Below are positions 1-7,161 of a stretch of 7,984 bases of DNA, one piece after another. Position 1 is the first letter of the stretch; the number at the start of each line of letters is the position of its first letter. Origin of the DNA: Terriglobales bacterium (GTDB lineage Bacteria > Acidobacteriota > Terriglobia > Terriglobales > Acidobacteriaceae); assembly GCA_015655365.1 (NCBI GenBank), contig JAATFE010000229.1, positions 1-7,984 on the forward strand, in the 5' to 3' direction. Under the pieces are notes generated by a model. It was not told where the DNA came from, made no database searches, and saw only the letters and a program-made list of their open reading frames with translations. Both the position numbers and the translations under genes were made by a program.

Positions 1-155
1 CGATGGGCCTTCAGGAAACACTCCTGCGTCAGCGTCTCGGCCAAGTCGAGGTCGCGCGTGGACGCAAGCAGAAACCGGAAAATCTGCTGCCGGTGGGCTT
101 GCACAAGACTGGAAAACTCTTGCGCGGCAAGTTCTTCTGCCGTTGCCATGGTCAT
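1..155 (-). CDS. ECF-type RNA polymerase sigma factor, N-terminal part (cut by window edge)
   Basis: This is the first ~51 codons of a minus-strand gene that continues beyond position 1. The translation contains an EFSSLVQAHRQQIFRFLL segment followed by TRDLDLAETLTQECFLKAH. This is the hallmark of sigma-70 region 2 in ECF sigma factors: region 2.1 helix, then the D-x-x-L-A-E-x-L-T-Q-E-x-F-x-K core-binding and -10-recognition segment. Such proteins direct RNA polymerase to a dedicated promoter set, often under anti-sigma control. The start is uncertain: ATG codons lie at 155, 149 and 182 (reading leftwards), with an in-frame TGA at 188-186. A GGAA about 9 bases before the ATG at 149 favours 155 or 149, but no choice changes the conserved domain. 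Region 4 and any partner anti-sigma gene lie outside the window. The gene diverges from araD across about 250 bases. The family call is firm; the target regulon is unknown. Confidence 0.85.
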   Translation of the reverse strand, partial: MTMATAEELAAQEFSSLVQAHRQQIFRFLLASTRDLDLAETLTQECFLKAH

Positions 156-355
156 CGGTTCCAATGCTGTGCCGGCTGCCATCACTCAGGTAGACGCCCG
201 CACTGGGCGCAAGTTTACAGCGTCCGCACGAATAGTGACCTATCGCTGTGCCGGGAATTTTTGGTGGAAGTCGCGCAGAAGCGCCAACAACCACGCGGAG
301 ATAAGGACGAGTGAACTGAAAGCGATTGCGGCGATGGCGCTGTGGACTGATAGAC

Positions 356-384
356 TTGACGCGGTAAACGCTTTCCGATATACC
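356..384 (+). promoter_or_regulatory. Sigma-70-type promoter upstream of araD
   Basis: TTGACG at 356-361 (5 of 6 to the -35 consensus) and TATACC at 379-384 (4 of 6 to the -10) are separated by exactly 17 bases. Transcription would begin near 391, just before the GAGGA ribosome binding site at 396-400, giving a very short leader. The E. coli-type consensus is assumed for this organism's main sigma factor. Confidence 0.6.
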
Positions 385-408
385 CAATTACTTCCGAGGA
401 TTCCACTT

Positions 409-1113
409 ATGCTGCTTGCTGCCCTTCGCGAAGAAGTTCTCCACGCCAACCGGGAAATTTCCCGGCGCGGCTTGGCGCCCCACACCTTTGGCAACGTCAG
501 CGGCATCGACCGCACCGGCGCCGAGCCGCTGCTGGTCATCAAACCCAGCGGGGTGGATTACGCCACCATGACCGCAGCCGACCTGGTCGTCACCAACCTG
601 GACGGAAAGATTGTCGAAGGCAGTCTGCGCCCCTCCAGCGACCTCGCTACGCACACCCTGCTCTATCGCGAGTTTCCGCAGATTGGCGGCGTGGTCCACA
701 CCCACTCCGAGTTTGCGACCTCCTGGGCCCAGGCCGGGCGCGCGATTCCCTGCCTCGGCACCACTCACGCCGACTACTTTCACGGGCCGGTTCCGGTGAC
801 CGCGGCGCTCAGCGCCCAAGAAGTGGAGGAGGACTATGTGGGCAATACCGGCGCTGTCATCGTCCGGCACTTCCGCGAGTTGGGCCTCGACCCCATCGCC
901 GTTCCCGGCGTTCTGGTCGCCGGCCATGCGCCGTTTACCTGGGGCAAGACGGCCACCGCAGCCATGGAAACCGCCGACGTGCTGGAGTACATTGCCCGCC
1001 TGGCATTCCGCAGCATTCTGCTGGGAGCGAGCGAGGCCGGGATTCCCGCCCACGTAAGCGAACACCATTACCAGCGCAAGCATGGACCCAAAGCCAGCTA
1101 CGGACAAGCCTGA
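409..1113 (+). CDS. araD: L-ribulose-5-phosphate 4-epimerase (class II aldolase family)
   Basis: The 234-residue product closely resembles AraD along its length (E. coli AraD has 231 residues). AraD is a cytoplasmic enzyme that interconverts L-ribulose 5-phosphate and D-xylulose 5-phosphate by retro-aldol/aldol chemistry, feeding arabinose into the pentose phosphate pathway. Visible motifs are GNVSG (28-32), KPSGVDY (45-51) and SSD (76-78) for phosphate and substrate binding; HTH (97-99) and His173 as zinc ligands; GTTHADYF (117-124) carrying Asp122, equivalent to E. coli Asp120; and a C-terminal RKHGPKASYGQ with Tyr231, equivalent to catalytic Tyr229. The ATG at 409 was chosen because GAGGA at 396-400 lies 8 bases upstream, and because the product then starts like known AraD; the frame stays open upstream to position 58, but that part has no family resemblance. 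No other arabinose gene is visible. UlaF/SgbE-type epimerases (ascorbate, gulose pathways) are near-identical paralogues and cannot be excluded. Confidence 0.93.
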   Translation: MLLAALREEVLHANREISRRGLAPHTFGNVSGIDRTGAEPLLVIKPSGVDYATMTAADLVVTNLDGKIVEGSLRPSSDLATHTLLYREFPQIGGVVHTHSEFATSWAQAGRAIPCLGTTHADYFHGPVPVTAALSAQEVEEDYVGNTGAVIVRHFRELGLDPIAVPGVLVAGHAPFTWGKTATAAMETADVLEYIARLAFRSILLGASEAGIPAHVSEHHYQRKHGPKASYGQA

Positions 1114-1495
1114 AAGTCCCGCCGATTCCGCGGCTCAAGAGCAGTTTCACAATCTGCCTGTTCCGCTTCGCCGCGTGCAAGGTGATTTTTCCCAAGAGAG
1201 TCGCCTTGCGGACGTGGATGTCCATACCCCTCCTGTTTCCCCGCGGAACCTGAGGGTTACAACAACGGTTGCTTTTGAAACATCCGTGGCCCTAAACTCC
1301 TATCTGCCTGGCCCTAATGGTCTACCAATTTCAATAGGCGCATCCTCTTTCACGTATACAGCCTACTGTTTTATGCATTTTTAGGAGAGATTCAGGCGGT
1401 CCGGGGTGACGTTTGAGGGAACGGCGCGTCTCTATCTCGCGTAATCTGAATGAATTGCCGAATACTTTCGCGACATTGCGCAGCTTTCGCACACA
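1114..1495. other. Intergenic region between araD and the kinase operon, no gene supported
   Basis: About 380 bases. The stretch around 1250-1400 is visibly more A/T-rich than the genes. An open frame from 1082 to 1384 overlaps the araD end, but lacks a recognisable domain or good RBS. A direct repeat CTTTCGC occurs at 1465-1471 and 1484-1490, and an inverted TGCG/CGCA pair at 1477-1480 and 1488-1491, just upstream of the -24/-12 promoter. These could be regulator sites but are short. GCCG at 1121-1124 and CGGC at 1131-1134 could form a 4-bp stem after araD, but no T-run follows, so no terminator is called. Confidence 0.5.
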
Positions 1496-1511
1496 TGGCA
1501 ACTGGCGTGCA
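1496..1511 (+). promoter_or_regulatory. Sigma-54 (-24/-12) promoter for the kinase–regulator operon
   Basis: TGGCAACTGGCGTGCA matches the sigma-54 consensus TGGCACG-N4-TTGCA. It has the invariant GG and GC with the required 10-base spacing and the flanking TGGCA and TGCA; mismatches fall at the sixth, seventh and twelfth positions. The -12 C is at 1510, so transcription would start near 1522, 22 bases before the kinase ATG. The element sits in front of an operon encoding an NtrC-type activator, which suggests autoregulation. This is a sequence match only. Confidence 0.6.
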
Positions 1512-1543
1512 GCATAAGATTGTTTGAAGCAGAGTGCTCCCCC

Positions 1544-4500
1544 ATGGAAACAAACCTGATCACTCGTTTGCAAGCGACACTGCTAGCCGTAGCTACGGCT
1601 GTTCTCTTTGTGTTGGCTATCTTGAACCTTCGTCAGGAGAACAGCTTTCAGCAGCCCGACGACGGGGTGTGGTGGAGCGAGGCGCAAGGGGGAAACGGGC
1701 TGGAGGCGGTCAAGGTGCTGCCCAACAGTCCCGGTCAGCACGCCGGCATTCAGGAGCACGACCTGCTCACCGCGGCCCAGGTGGCCCCGGAAAACTCTGC
1801 CCAGCACGGCGGAGAACCGGCTCAAAACCTGCTCGACGAAACCCCGGTAACGGCGGAAACTCCCGCCCCGCATCGCGTTGAGCAGCCGCAGAATCTGCTC
1901 AACGGGGTGGGAGTCAAGGCGCCGTCCGAGCACGCCGGTCAGCACAGCGCCGTCCATGCGAAAAACCTGCTTGCGCAAACCAGCTACTCCAAAATCGAAC
2001 ACGTTGCCGACCTGGAACGGGTTCTTTATCGCACCGAGATCTACGGCAAGGCCAATTACCAGATCGCGCGCAACGGCGTCGCGCTGGATGTGCAGGTCAT
2101 TCCCGAGCCCGCCTACCGGGGCATGACGGTAGGTCTGCGCGCCATCGGCCTCATCTATCTGGCCATCGGCATCTATGTGCTTTTCCGGCGCTGGACCGCC
2201 CCGCGCGCCACCCATTTCTACCTGTTCTGCCTGGTCTCGTTCGCCCTCTACGCGCTCAAGTACACGGCCAAGTTCGACACTTTGGACTGGGTCGTCTTTT
2301 GGACCAACGTGCTGGCGGAGTCGTTGCAGCCGGCGCTGTTTCTGCATTTTGCCCTCAGTTTTCCCGAGGAGCGGCTCAAGAATATTCGCCGCCGCTGGCT
2401 GCTGCCGCTCATCTATGCGCCCGGAGCCGGGTTGCTGGGCCTGTGGGTCTGGACGATCCAGACACGGGAGGCGACCGGCCTCCTGCTGCACCGGCTCAAC
2501 AAGGCCGCCACCGCCTACGACGCGATCTTCTATCTGCTGGCCGCCGGCCTCTTCCTGCGCAGCTACAGCCAGGCCGACACGCCTCTCCAGCGCCAGCAGC
2601 TAAAGTGGCTCACGCGCGGCGCGTTGCTGGCCATTCTGCCCTTCACGCTGTTCTATGCCATTCCCTTCCTCTGCGAATGGAATATGCCCAGCCTGCTAAC
2701 CCGGCTGGCAGGCCTGTCGCTGGTGTTTCTGCCCCTCACCTTCTGCTGGGCCATCGTCCGCTACCGGTTGATGGACACCGACCTGATCTTCAAGCGCGGC
2801 GTGGCCTATACGCTGGCCACCGGCCTGCTGCTCGGTACCTATTTCGGCATCATCGCGCTGGTCACCGAGTTTGTTCACACCCGCGTGCCCGAGTCGGTGC
2901 GCGAGTGGAGCCTGATCCTCACCATCCTGGCCACGGCGGCCCTTTTCGACCCCCTCAAGCGCCGCATTCAAGGCTGGGTCGACAAGGCCTTCGACCGCCA
3001 CCGCTACGACTATCGCAAGGCTCTGGTCGAGTTCGGGCGCGGTCTCAGCTCGGAGACCGATCTCCAGGCCCTCTTGCAGTCGATTGTGGAGCGGCTGCCG
3101 CGCACGCTGCTGGTGGCACGCGTCGCGGTCTTCCTGACCCAGGATTCCGGCCAGTTGCAGTTGGCTGCAGCGCACGGACTGCCTGCCGAAGCCCGAGCCG
3201 CCAAGGACCGGCTGGCGCTGGGCTTTTTGAACTTCGACGAGGCCACGGACCACTCCCATATCTTTTTGGAGAATGCACAACAAGCGGTGCACCTGCCCGA
3301 GGACGAACAACGCACCGCCGCCCTGCTCGATTTGAACTACTATCTGCCCTGCCGCGTGGCCAAAGGCCAGATGCAGGCCGGCGACGGCAGTTCCTATGAC
3401 GCAGACGCCTCGCGCACCATCGCCGTCATCGGCCTCGGCCGCACCATCGGCGGCGATTTCCTGTCGAGCGAAGACGTGGAACTGCTCGAGTCGCTGGCCA
3501 GCTACATCGGCATCGCCCTCCAGAACGCCAGCCTCTATGCACGCCTCGCGGAAAAAGTGGGCGAATTCGAGCGGCTCAAGGAGTTCAACGAGAACATCGT
3601 CGAGTCGATCAACGTGGGCATCCTGGCCCTCGATCTGGACGACCGCATCGAAAGCTGGAACGCGCAGATGGAGGCCATGTATGCCTTCAGCCGTTCGGAG
3701 GCCATCGGCCAGGCGGTTCGCGCCGTCTTCCCGCAGGAGTGTGTCGATGCCCTGGACAGCTTCCGCAACGAACCCGGCGTGCATCACCTCTACAAGTTCC
3801 CGCTGACCACCCGCGCCGGCGAGTTGCGCACCGTCAACATCGCCGTGGCGCCCCTGCTTTCGCGGGACTTTGTCTCCGTGGGCCGCATCATTTTGGTGGA
3901 CGACATCACCGAGCGGATAACGCTGGAGGCTCAACTTACCCAGGCCGATAAGCTCAGTTCCATCGGCCTGCTCGCAGCCGGCGTGGCCCATGAAATCAAT
4001 ACGCCGCTGGCGGTCATCTCGTCGTATGCGCAGATGCTCTCGAAGCAACTGAAGGGCGATACGCGCCTGGGACCGGTGCTGGACAAGATCACCCAGCAAA
4101 GCTTTCGCGCCGCCGAAATTGCCAATGGCCTGCTGAACTTCTCCCGCACCTCGACCACCGAATTTCGCGAGACGAATCTGAACCAGGTCATCCGCGACAC
4201 GCTCTCGCTGCTGGAGCATCAGTTCAAGACGGCGCAGATTGTGGTGGACCTGGAGTTGGCGGAGACGCTGCCGGCGATCCAAGGCAACCCCGGCAAGCTT
4301 CAGCAGGTATTTCTCAATCTGCTGTTGAACGCCAAGGACGCCATGCCGGACGGTGGCCATCTGCGCGTGGCCACGCTGGCCAACGGGCATGTGGAAGCCT
4401 TGGTGTCCGACTCCGGCTCGGGCATCGCTCCCGAGCACCTGAAGCGCATTTACGATCCATTCTTCACCACCAAGACGATGCCCAAGCCTGGAGCCAGGCG

Positions 4501-4639
4501 CGGCACCGGACTGGGTCTTTCCGTCTCCTACGGCATCATTCAGGAACACGCGGGCAAAATTCATGTCGAAAGCGCGGTTGGCGCCGGCACAACCTTTCAT
4601 CTTGAGTTTCCGCTATTGAGGAATTCTGTCCATGCCTGA
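1544..4639 (+). CDS. Membrane sensor histidine kinase: TM–PDZ-like–9TM–GAF–PAS–HisKA–HATPase
   Basis: A 1031-residue hybrid-free sensor kinase. One N-terminal membrane helix (about 11-28) leads to a PDZ-like region (about 40-188) interrupted by ~22-residue repeats. About nine helices follow (near 197-215, 223-241, 250-272, 287-304, 325-339, 358-376, 388-405, 421-442, 455-469). Arg/Lys-rich loops alternate as the positive-inside rule demands, placing the PDZ part in the periplasm and all later domains in the cytoplasm. A GAF-like domain (about 495-665) and a PAS domain (about 678-793) come before the HisKA phosphoacceptor His816 in VAHEIN. The ATPase N-box has Asn925 and Asn929, the G1 motif is DSGSGI (956-961), the F-box FFTTK (973-977) and the G2 motif GTGLGL (987-992), so it should be active. 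The ATG at 1544 is preferred over an in-frame TTG at 1520, which lies at or before the predicted transcript start; its RBS is weak. The gene overlaps the regulator gene by 8 bases. PrsK-like kinases of the PEP-CTERM system have a broadly similar membrane–GAF–kinase plan, but no PEP-CTERM gene is seen. The signal is unknown. Confidence 0.92.
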   Translation: METNLITRLQATLLAVATAVLFVLAILNLRQENSFQQPDDGVWWSEAQGGNGLEAVKVLPNSPGQHAGIQEHDLLTAAQVAPENSAQHGGEPAQNLLDETPVTAETPAPHRVEQPQNLLNGVGVKAPSEHAGQHSAVHAKNLLAQTSYSKIEHVADLERVLYRTEIYGKANYQIARNGVALDVQVIPEPAYRGMTVGLRAIGLIYLAIGIYVLFRRWTAPRATHFYLFCLVSFALYALKYTAKFDTLDWVVFWTNVLAESLQPALFLHFALSFPEERLKNIRRRWLLPLIYAPGAGLLGLWVWTIQTREATGLLLHRLNKAATAYDAIFYLLAAGLFLRSYSQADTPLQRQQLKWLTRGALLAILPFTLFYAIPFLCEWNMPSLLTRLAGLSLVFLPLTFCWAIVRYRLMDTDLIFKRGVAYTLATGLLLGTYFGIIALVTEFVHTRVPESVREWSLILTILATAALFDPLKRRIQGWVDKAFDRHRYDYRKALVEFGRGLSSETDLQALLQSIVERLPRTLLVARVAVFLTQDSGQLQLAAAHGLPAEARAAKDRLALGFLNFDEATDHSHIFLENAQQAVHLPEDEQRTAALLDLNYYLPCRVAKGQMQAGDGSSYDADASRTIAVIGLGRTIGGDFLSSEDVELLESLASYIGIALQNASLYARLAEKVGEFERLKEFNENIVESINVGILALDLDDRIESWNAQMEAMYAFSRSEAIGQAVRAVFPQECVDALDSFRNEPGVHHLYKFPLTTRAGELRTVNIAVAPLLSRDFVSVGRIILVDDITERITLEAQLTQADKLSSIGLLAAGVAHEINTPLAVISSYAQMLSKQLKGDTRLGPVLDKITQQSFRAAEIANGLLNFSRTSTTEFRETNLNQVIRDTLSLLEHQFKTAQIVVDLELAETLPAIQGNPGKLQQVFLNLLLNAKDAMPDGGHLRVATLANGHVEALVSDSGSGIAPEHLKRIYDPFFTTKTMPKPGARRGTGLGLSVSYGIIQEHAGKIHVESAVGAGTTFHLEFPLLRNSVHA
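1715..1984 (+). repeat. Four degenerate in-frame tandem units (66, 66, 66, 72 bases) inside the kinase PDZ-like domain
   Basis: Kinase residues 58-79, 80-101, 102-123 and 124-147 each start with Val and carry a His followed eight residues later by a Leu-Leu pair: His66/Leu74, His88/Leu96, His110/Leu118, His134/Leu142. The pair is preceded by Asp or Asn (HDLL, QNLL, QNLL, KNLL). Unit one is the normal PDZ carboxylate-loop stretch (SPGQHAGIQEHDLL), so the others look like eroded copies of it. At DNA level, mainly the Val codon, CAGCAC and AACCTGCTC survive, so the repeats are old or under selection only on spacing. Confidence 0.75.
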
Positions 4640-6077
4640 GGTCGAGCTGCCCTTGAACGAGTCTATCTCCGCACCCGCAACAAACGGCGTCCCCAGCGGC
4701 GTCAGCATTCTTGTGATCGACGACGAAGCGGCTATCCGCGAGTCGCTGGAAGTGCTGCTTACGCTCGAAGGCTACACGGTCACGATGGCCGTCGACGGCG
4801 AAAAGGGTCTGAAGACACTGGAGCAGGAGAACTTCGATCTGGTACTGCTGGACCTGGCACTGCCTGGCCAGAGCGGCCTGGAGCTGCTGCCCCAGATCAG
4901 GGAGAGCCAGCCCGAACTGCCGGTCATCATGATTACGGCTTATGGCACGGTGGATAACGTTGTGGAAGCCATCCGCGCCGGGGCGGAGAACTTTGTCCAG
5001 AAGCCTTGGGACAACGAGAAGCTGCTGGCCGACATCCGCTCCGCCGTGGCCCGGCATCGCGCCGAAGAAGAGAATCTGCAACTCAAGCGCACCCTCAAGC
5101 AGCGCTACAACTTCGCCAATATCGTGGGCAAAAGCGAATCCATGCTGAAGGTCTTCGACCTCGTGGCGCAGGTGGCGCCGAGCCGGTCGACGGTACTGAT
5201 CCAGGGCGAAAGCGGCACCGGCAAGGAACTGATCGCCAAGGCCATCCACGCCCATTCGCCGCGCAAGGATAAGCCGTTTCTGCCGATCAATACCGGCGCC
5301 ATGCCCTCGGAACTGCTGGAGTCCACACTCTTCGGCCACGTGAAGGGCGCTTTCACCTCGGCCATCGCCTCGAAAAAGGGCCTGTTCGAAGTGGCCAACG
5401 GCGGCACACTGTTCTTGGACGAAATTGCCACTATGGGCATGGACACCCAGGCCAAAATTCTGCGCGTGCTCCAGGACCGCCGCTTCATACACCTGGGCGG
5501 CATCCAGGAGGTCCAGGTGGACGTGCGCATCATCGCCGCCACCAATGTGGACCTGCGCCAGGCCGTGCGCGACGGCAAGTTCCGCGAGGACCTCTTCTAT
5601 CGGCTCAACGTCATCACCGTGGACCTGCCGCCCCTGCGCGCCCGCCGCGAAGACATTCCCCTGCTCACCCAGCACTTTCTCGAGTTCTATGCCGACGAGA
5701 ACGGCATGGCTCCGCGCAAGCTCTCCGCCGACGCCCTGCGCGCCCTGATGGACTACGAGTGGCCCGGCAACGTGCGCGAGCTGGAGAACTCCATCGAGCG
5801 CGGCGTGGTGCTTTCTTCCGGCCCCGTGATCGGCTCCGAACTGCTGCCCGGCCACATCACCGGGCGCAGCTTTCAGGACGCCCTGCTGGAGCACAATCCC
5901 AACGCCTCGCTCTTCGACATCCTCGAAGACATCGAGCGCCGCATCATCGTCGAGAAGCTGGAGCGTTGCAACGGCAACCAGACCGAGGCCGCCGAGCAGT
6001 TCCACATTCCGCTCTCCACGCTGAACCAGAAGATCAAGCGCCTGAGCATCGAGATCCGGAAAAAGGGCCGCGAGTAA
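4632..6077 (+). CDS. NtrC-family response regulator (REC–AAA+–Fis HTH) with GAFTSA loop
   Basis: A 481-residue DNA-binding regulator. Its receiver domain (about 24-140) has the acidic pair Asp30/Asp31, phosphoacceptor Asp74 (LLDLALPG), Thr102 and Lys124. The sigma-54-interaction AAA+ domain (about 161-390) has Walker A GESGTGKE (192-199), GAFTSA (239-244) where the family consensus is GAFTGA, Walker B FLDE (261-264), sensor I around ATN (303-305), the FREDLFYRLNV segment (317-327) with candidate arginine-finger residues, and sensor II WPGNVREL (377-384). A Fis-type helix-turn-helix (about 446-472, NQTEAAEQFHIPLSTLNQKIKRL) ends the protein. Family members, when phosphorylated, hexamerise on upstream sites and use ATP to open sigma-54 promoters. 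The start ATG lies within the last 8 bases of the kinase gene and has GAGGA at 4618-4622, 9 bases upstream, so translation is probably coupled. The adjacent kinase is the obvious partner. The Ser243 substitution leaves some doubt about sigma-54 contact. Confidence 0.95.
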   Translation: MPEVELPLNESISAPATNGVPSGVSILVIDDEAAIRESLEVLLTLEGYTVTMAVDGEKGLKTLEQENFDLVLLDLALPGQSGLELLPQIRESQPELPVIMITAYGTVDNVVEAIRAGAENFVQKPWDNEKLLADIRSAVARHRAEEENLQLKRTLKQRYNFANIVGKSESMLKVFDLVAQVAPSRSTVLIQGESGTGKELIAKAIHAHSPRKDKPFLPINTGAMPSELLESTLFGHVKGAFTSAIASKKGLFEVANGGTLFLDEIATMGMDTQAKILRVLQDRRFIHLGGIQEVQVDVRIIAATNVDLRQAVRDGKFREDLFYRLNVITVDLPPLRARREDIPLLTQHFLEFYADENGMAPRKLSADALRALMDYEWPGNVRELENSIERGVVLSSGPVIGSELLPGHITGRSFQDALLEHNPNASLFDILEDIERRIIVEKLERCNGNQTEAAEQFHIPLSTLNQKIKRLSIEIRKKGRE

Positions 6078-6304
6078 GTAAGAGATTTGAAAGGGCACAG
6101 CCGGGGTACCCTGATGCATATCGCCTTTTTTGCCCGCGTTTTTCCGCAGCCCGTTTAGCCCCTGGGGAACGTGATTCAGAAATCTGGCACCTAATCGGAA
6201 GTTTCTCAATAGCAGTCAACTTACATCGATAACATCCGCAGTTGCATCCACGGCTATTGCGAACACCTTTCGATTGCGGTCGAGCGGTAACTCAAATGCT
6301 CAAG

Positions 6305-7147
6305 TTATTGTTTGACCGAGATCGAAAGTGGCTGGGAAAGCCCGAAGACCACGATCGATTCGGTAGGAATGATCAGCGGTTTGTTGCCGGTAAAACCGGC
6401 TCCCGCTGTACCCGCGCCGCCGCCCAGCAAACCGCCCAGGAGTGCGCCCTTGCCGCCCCCGGCCAGCCCGCCGATCAAAGCTCCTGCGCCCGCCCCTCCG
6501 CCAATCAGGGCCGCGGAGCGCTTGCCTTTGCCTTTCTTGCTGACGACGTATTCGGTCGCGGCAACGGGGTGGCCCCCAACTTCCCTCAACTCAATCGCCA
6601 GCACTCCCGCACCCGCAAAGCGGCCTTGCCCTTTCGCGGAAACCACCGCGCCGGAGACTGGCGTGCCTTTTGCAAACACCGTTTCTCCCGAGTGAGTGGT
6701 CAGCGCCGAAGAAAGCACGCCGGTAAAGGGATCGCCCACATTCGCGATCTTCGAGTTGATGGTTTCGGTGATTCGGACATGGATGTCCCTTCCCGGAGCC
6801 ACGGTAAGAGTAACTTTGACCGGTTTGGGCGGTTCCGGTGTTCCGGGCAAGACCCCAGCAGGGTTGCTACTCGATGGCGAACCGGATGCAGTTCCGGCTG
6901 ACGCCGTGGACGCGCCGGATGGAGCGCCTGGCGAGGTCGGCGTAGATCCCGATGCATGGGCCGGCGTAGATCCTCCCGATGCAGTCTGGGTCGGCGTAGA
7001 CCCCGATGCGGTCTGGGCCGGCGTAGCTGAGCTCTGTGCAGTCGTATTGGGGGGCGCGCTCTTGCAACCTGAGAACGAAATAATCGGGAGCAAAGCGAAC
7101 GCCGCTGTTATAAGGACAGCAGGACGATGCAGATGAGTCACAAGCAT
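6305..7147 (-). CDS. Putative lipoprotein with Ser/Thr-rich linker and C-terminal glycine zipper
   Basis: A 280-residue envelope protein of unknown function. Residues 1-27 form a signal peptide with a hydrophobic core (about 10-25), and FSGC places the lipidated cysteine at 28; Phe at -3 is atypical for a lipobox. Residues 30-108 are a low-complexity Ala/Ser/Thr/Pro/Gly linker with TP-x-x-x-ASGS repeats. Residues about 110-202 alternate hydrophobic and polar positions (VTLTVAPGRDIHVRITETI, then FAKGTPVSGAVVSA), suggesting a small beta domain. Residues about 212-252 are a Gly/Ala zipper (ALIGGGAGAGALIGG) able to insert in or pack against a membrane, and a conserved-looking PTESIVVFGLSQPLSI strand closes the protein. 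The start is secure: GAGGAGG lies 7 bases upstream. The gene converges with the kinase–regulator operon, with 227 bases between stops and no convincing terminator. Similar glycine-zipper proteins are, from memory, common in acidobacteria. A structural or envelope-anchoring role is a guess. Confidence 0.8.
   Translation of the reverse strand: MLVTHLHRPAVLITAAFALLPIISFSGCKSAPPNTTAQSSATPAQTASGSTPTQTASGGSTPAHASGSTPTSPGAPSGASTASAGTASGSPSSSNPAGVLPGTPEPPKPVKVTLTVAPGRDIHVRITETINSKIANVGDPFTGVLSSALTTHSGETVFAKGTPVSGAVVSAKGQGRFAGAGVLAIELREVGGHPVAATEYVVSKKGKGKRSAALIGGGAGAGALIGGLAGGGKGALLGGLLGGGAGTAGAGFTGNKPLIIPTESIVVFGLSQPLSISVKQ
6939..7031 (-). repeat. Imperfect short tandem repeat in the lipoprotein linker
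   Basis: On the plus strand, GGCGTAGA-type units begin at 6939, 6963, 6993 and 7020 (24, 30 and 27 bases, then a partial unit), each containing CCCGATGC and mostly ending TGGGYC. All lengths are multiples of three, so copy changes keep the frame. They encode the TPAQTASGS / TPTQTASGGS / TPAHASGS stretch at residues 42-68 and probably arose by slippage or unequal recombination. Confidence 0.75.
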
Positions 7148-7161
7148 TCTGAAACCTCCTC

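Noticed and set aside
58..408. N-terminal extension of araD in the same frame
   Set aside because: The extension does not resemble AraD, lies opposite the ECF sigma factor gene, and a good promoter and RBS serve the ATG at 409.
1082..1384. Plus-strand open frame of 100 codons after araD
   Set aside because: It overlaps the end of araD, has no clear RBS or recognisable domain, and runs through A/T-rich DNA with non-coding-like composition.
1331..1573. Minus-strand open frame of 80 codons across the operon promoter
   Set aside because: No domain and no RBS seen; it overlaps the kinase start and the -24/-12 element.
2696..4600. Long minus-strand open frame opposite the kinase gene
   Set aside because: It is a mirror of G/C-rich codon usage in the kinase. 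The plus strand encodes all expected kinase motifs, and the minus product shows none.
6090..6167. Possible terminator after the regulator: AGGG/CCCT pair, six T at 6126-6131, and CCCCTGGGG at 6159-6167
   Set aside because: The stems are only 3-4 bp and none directly precedes the T-run, so no intrinsic terminator can be supported for either convergent gene.
4536..6209. Long minus-strand open frame opposite the response regulator
   Set aside because: Same reason: the plus strand has a complete REC–AAA+–HTH protein, and the antisense translation is low-complexity without domains.
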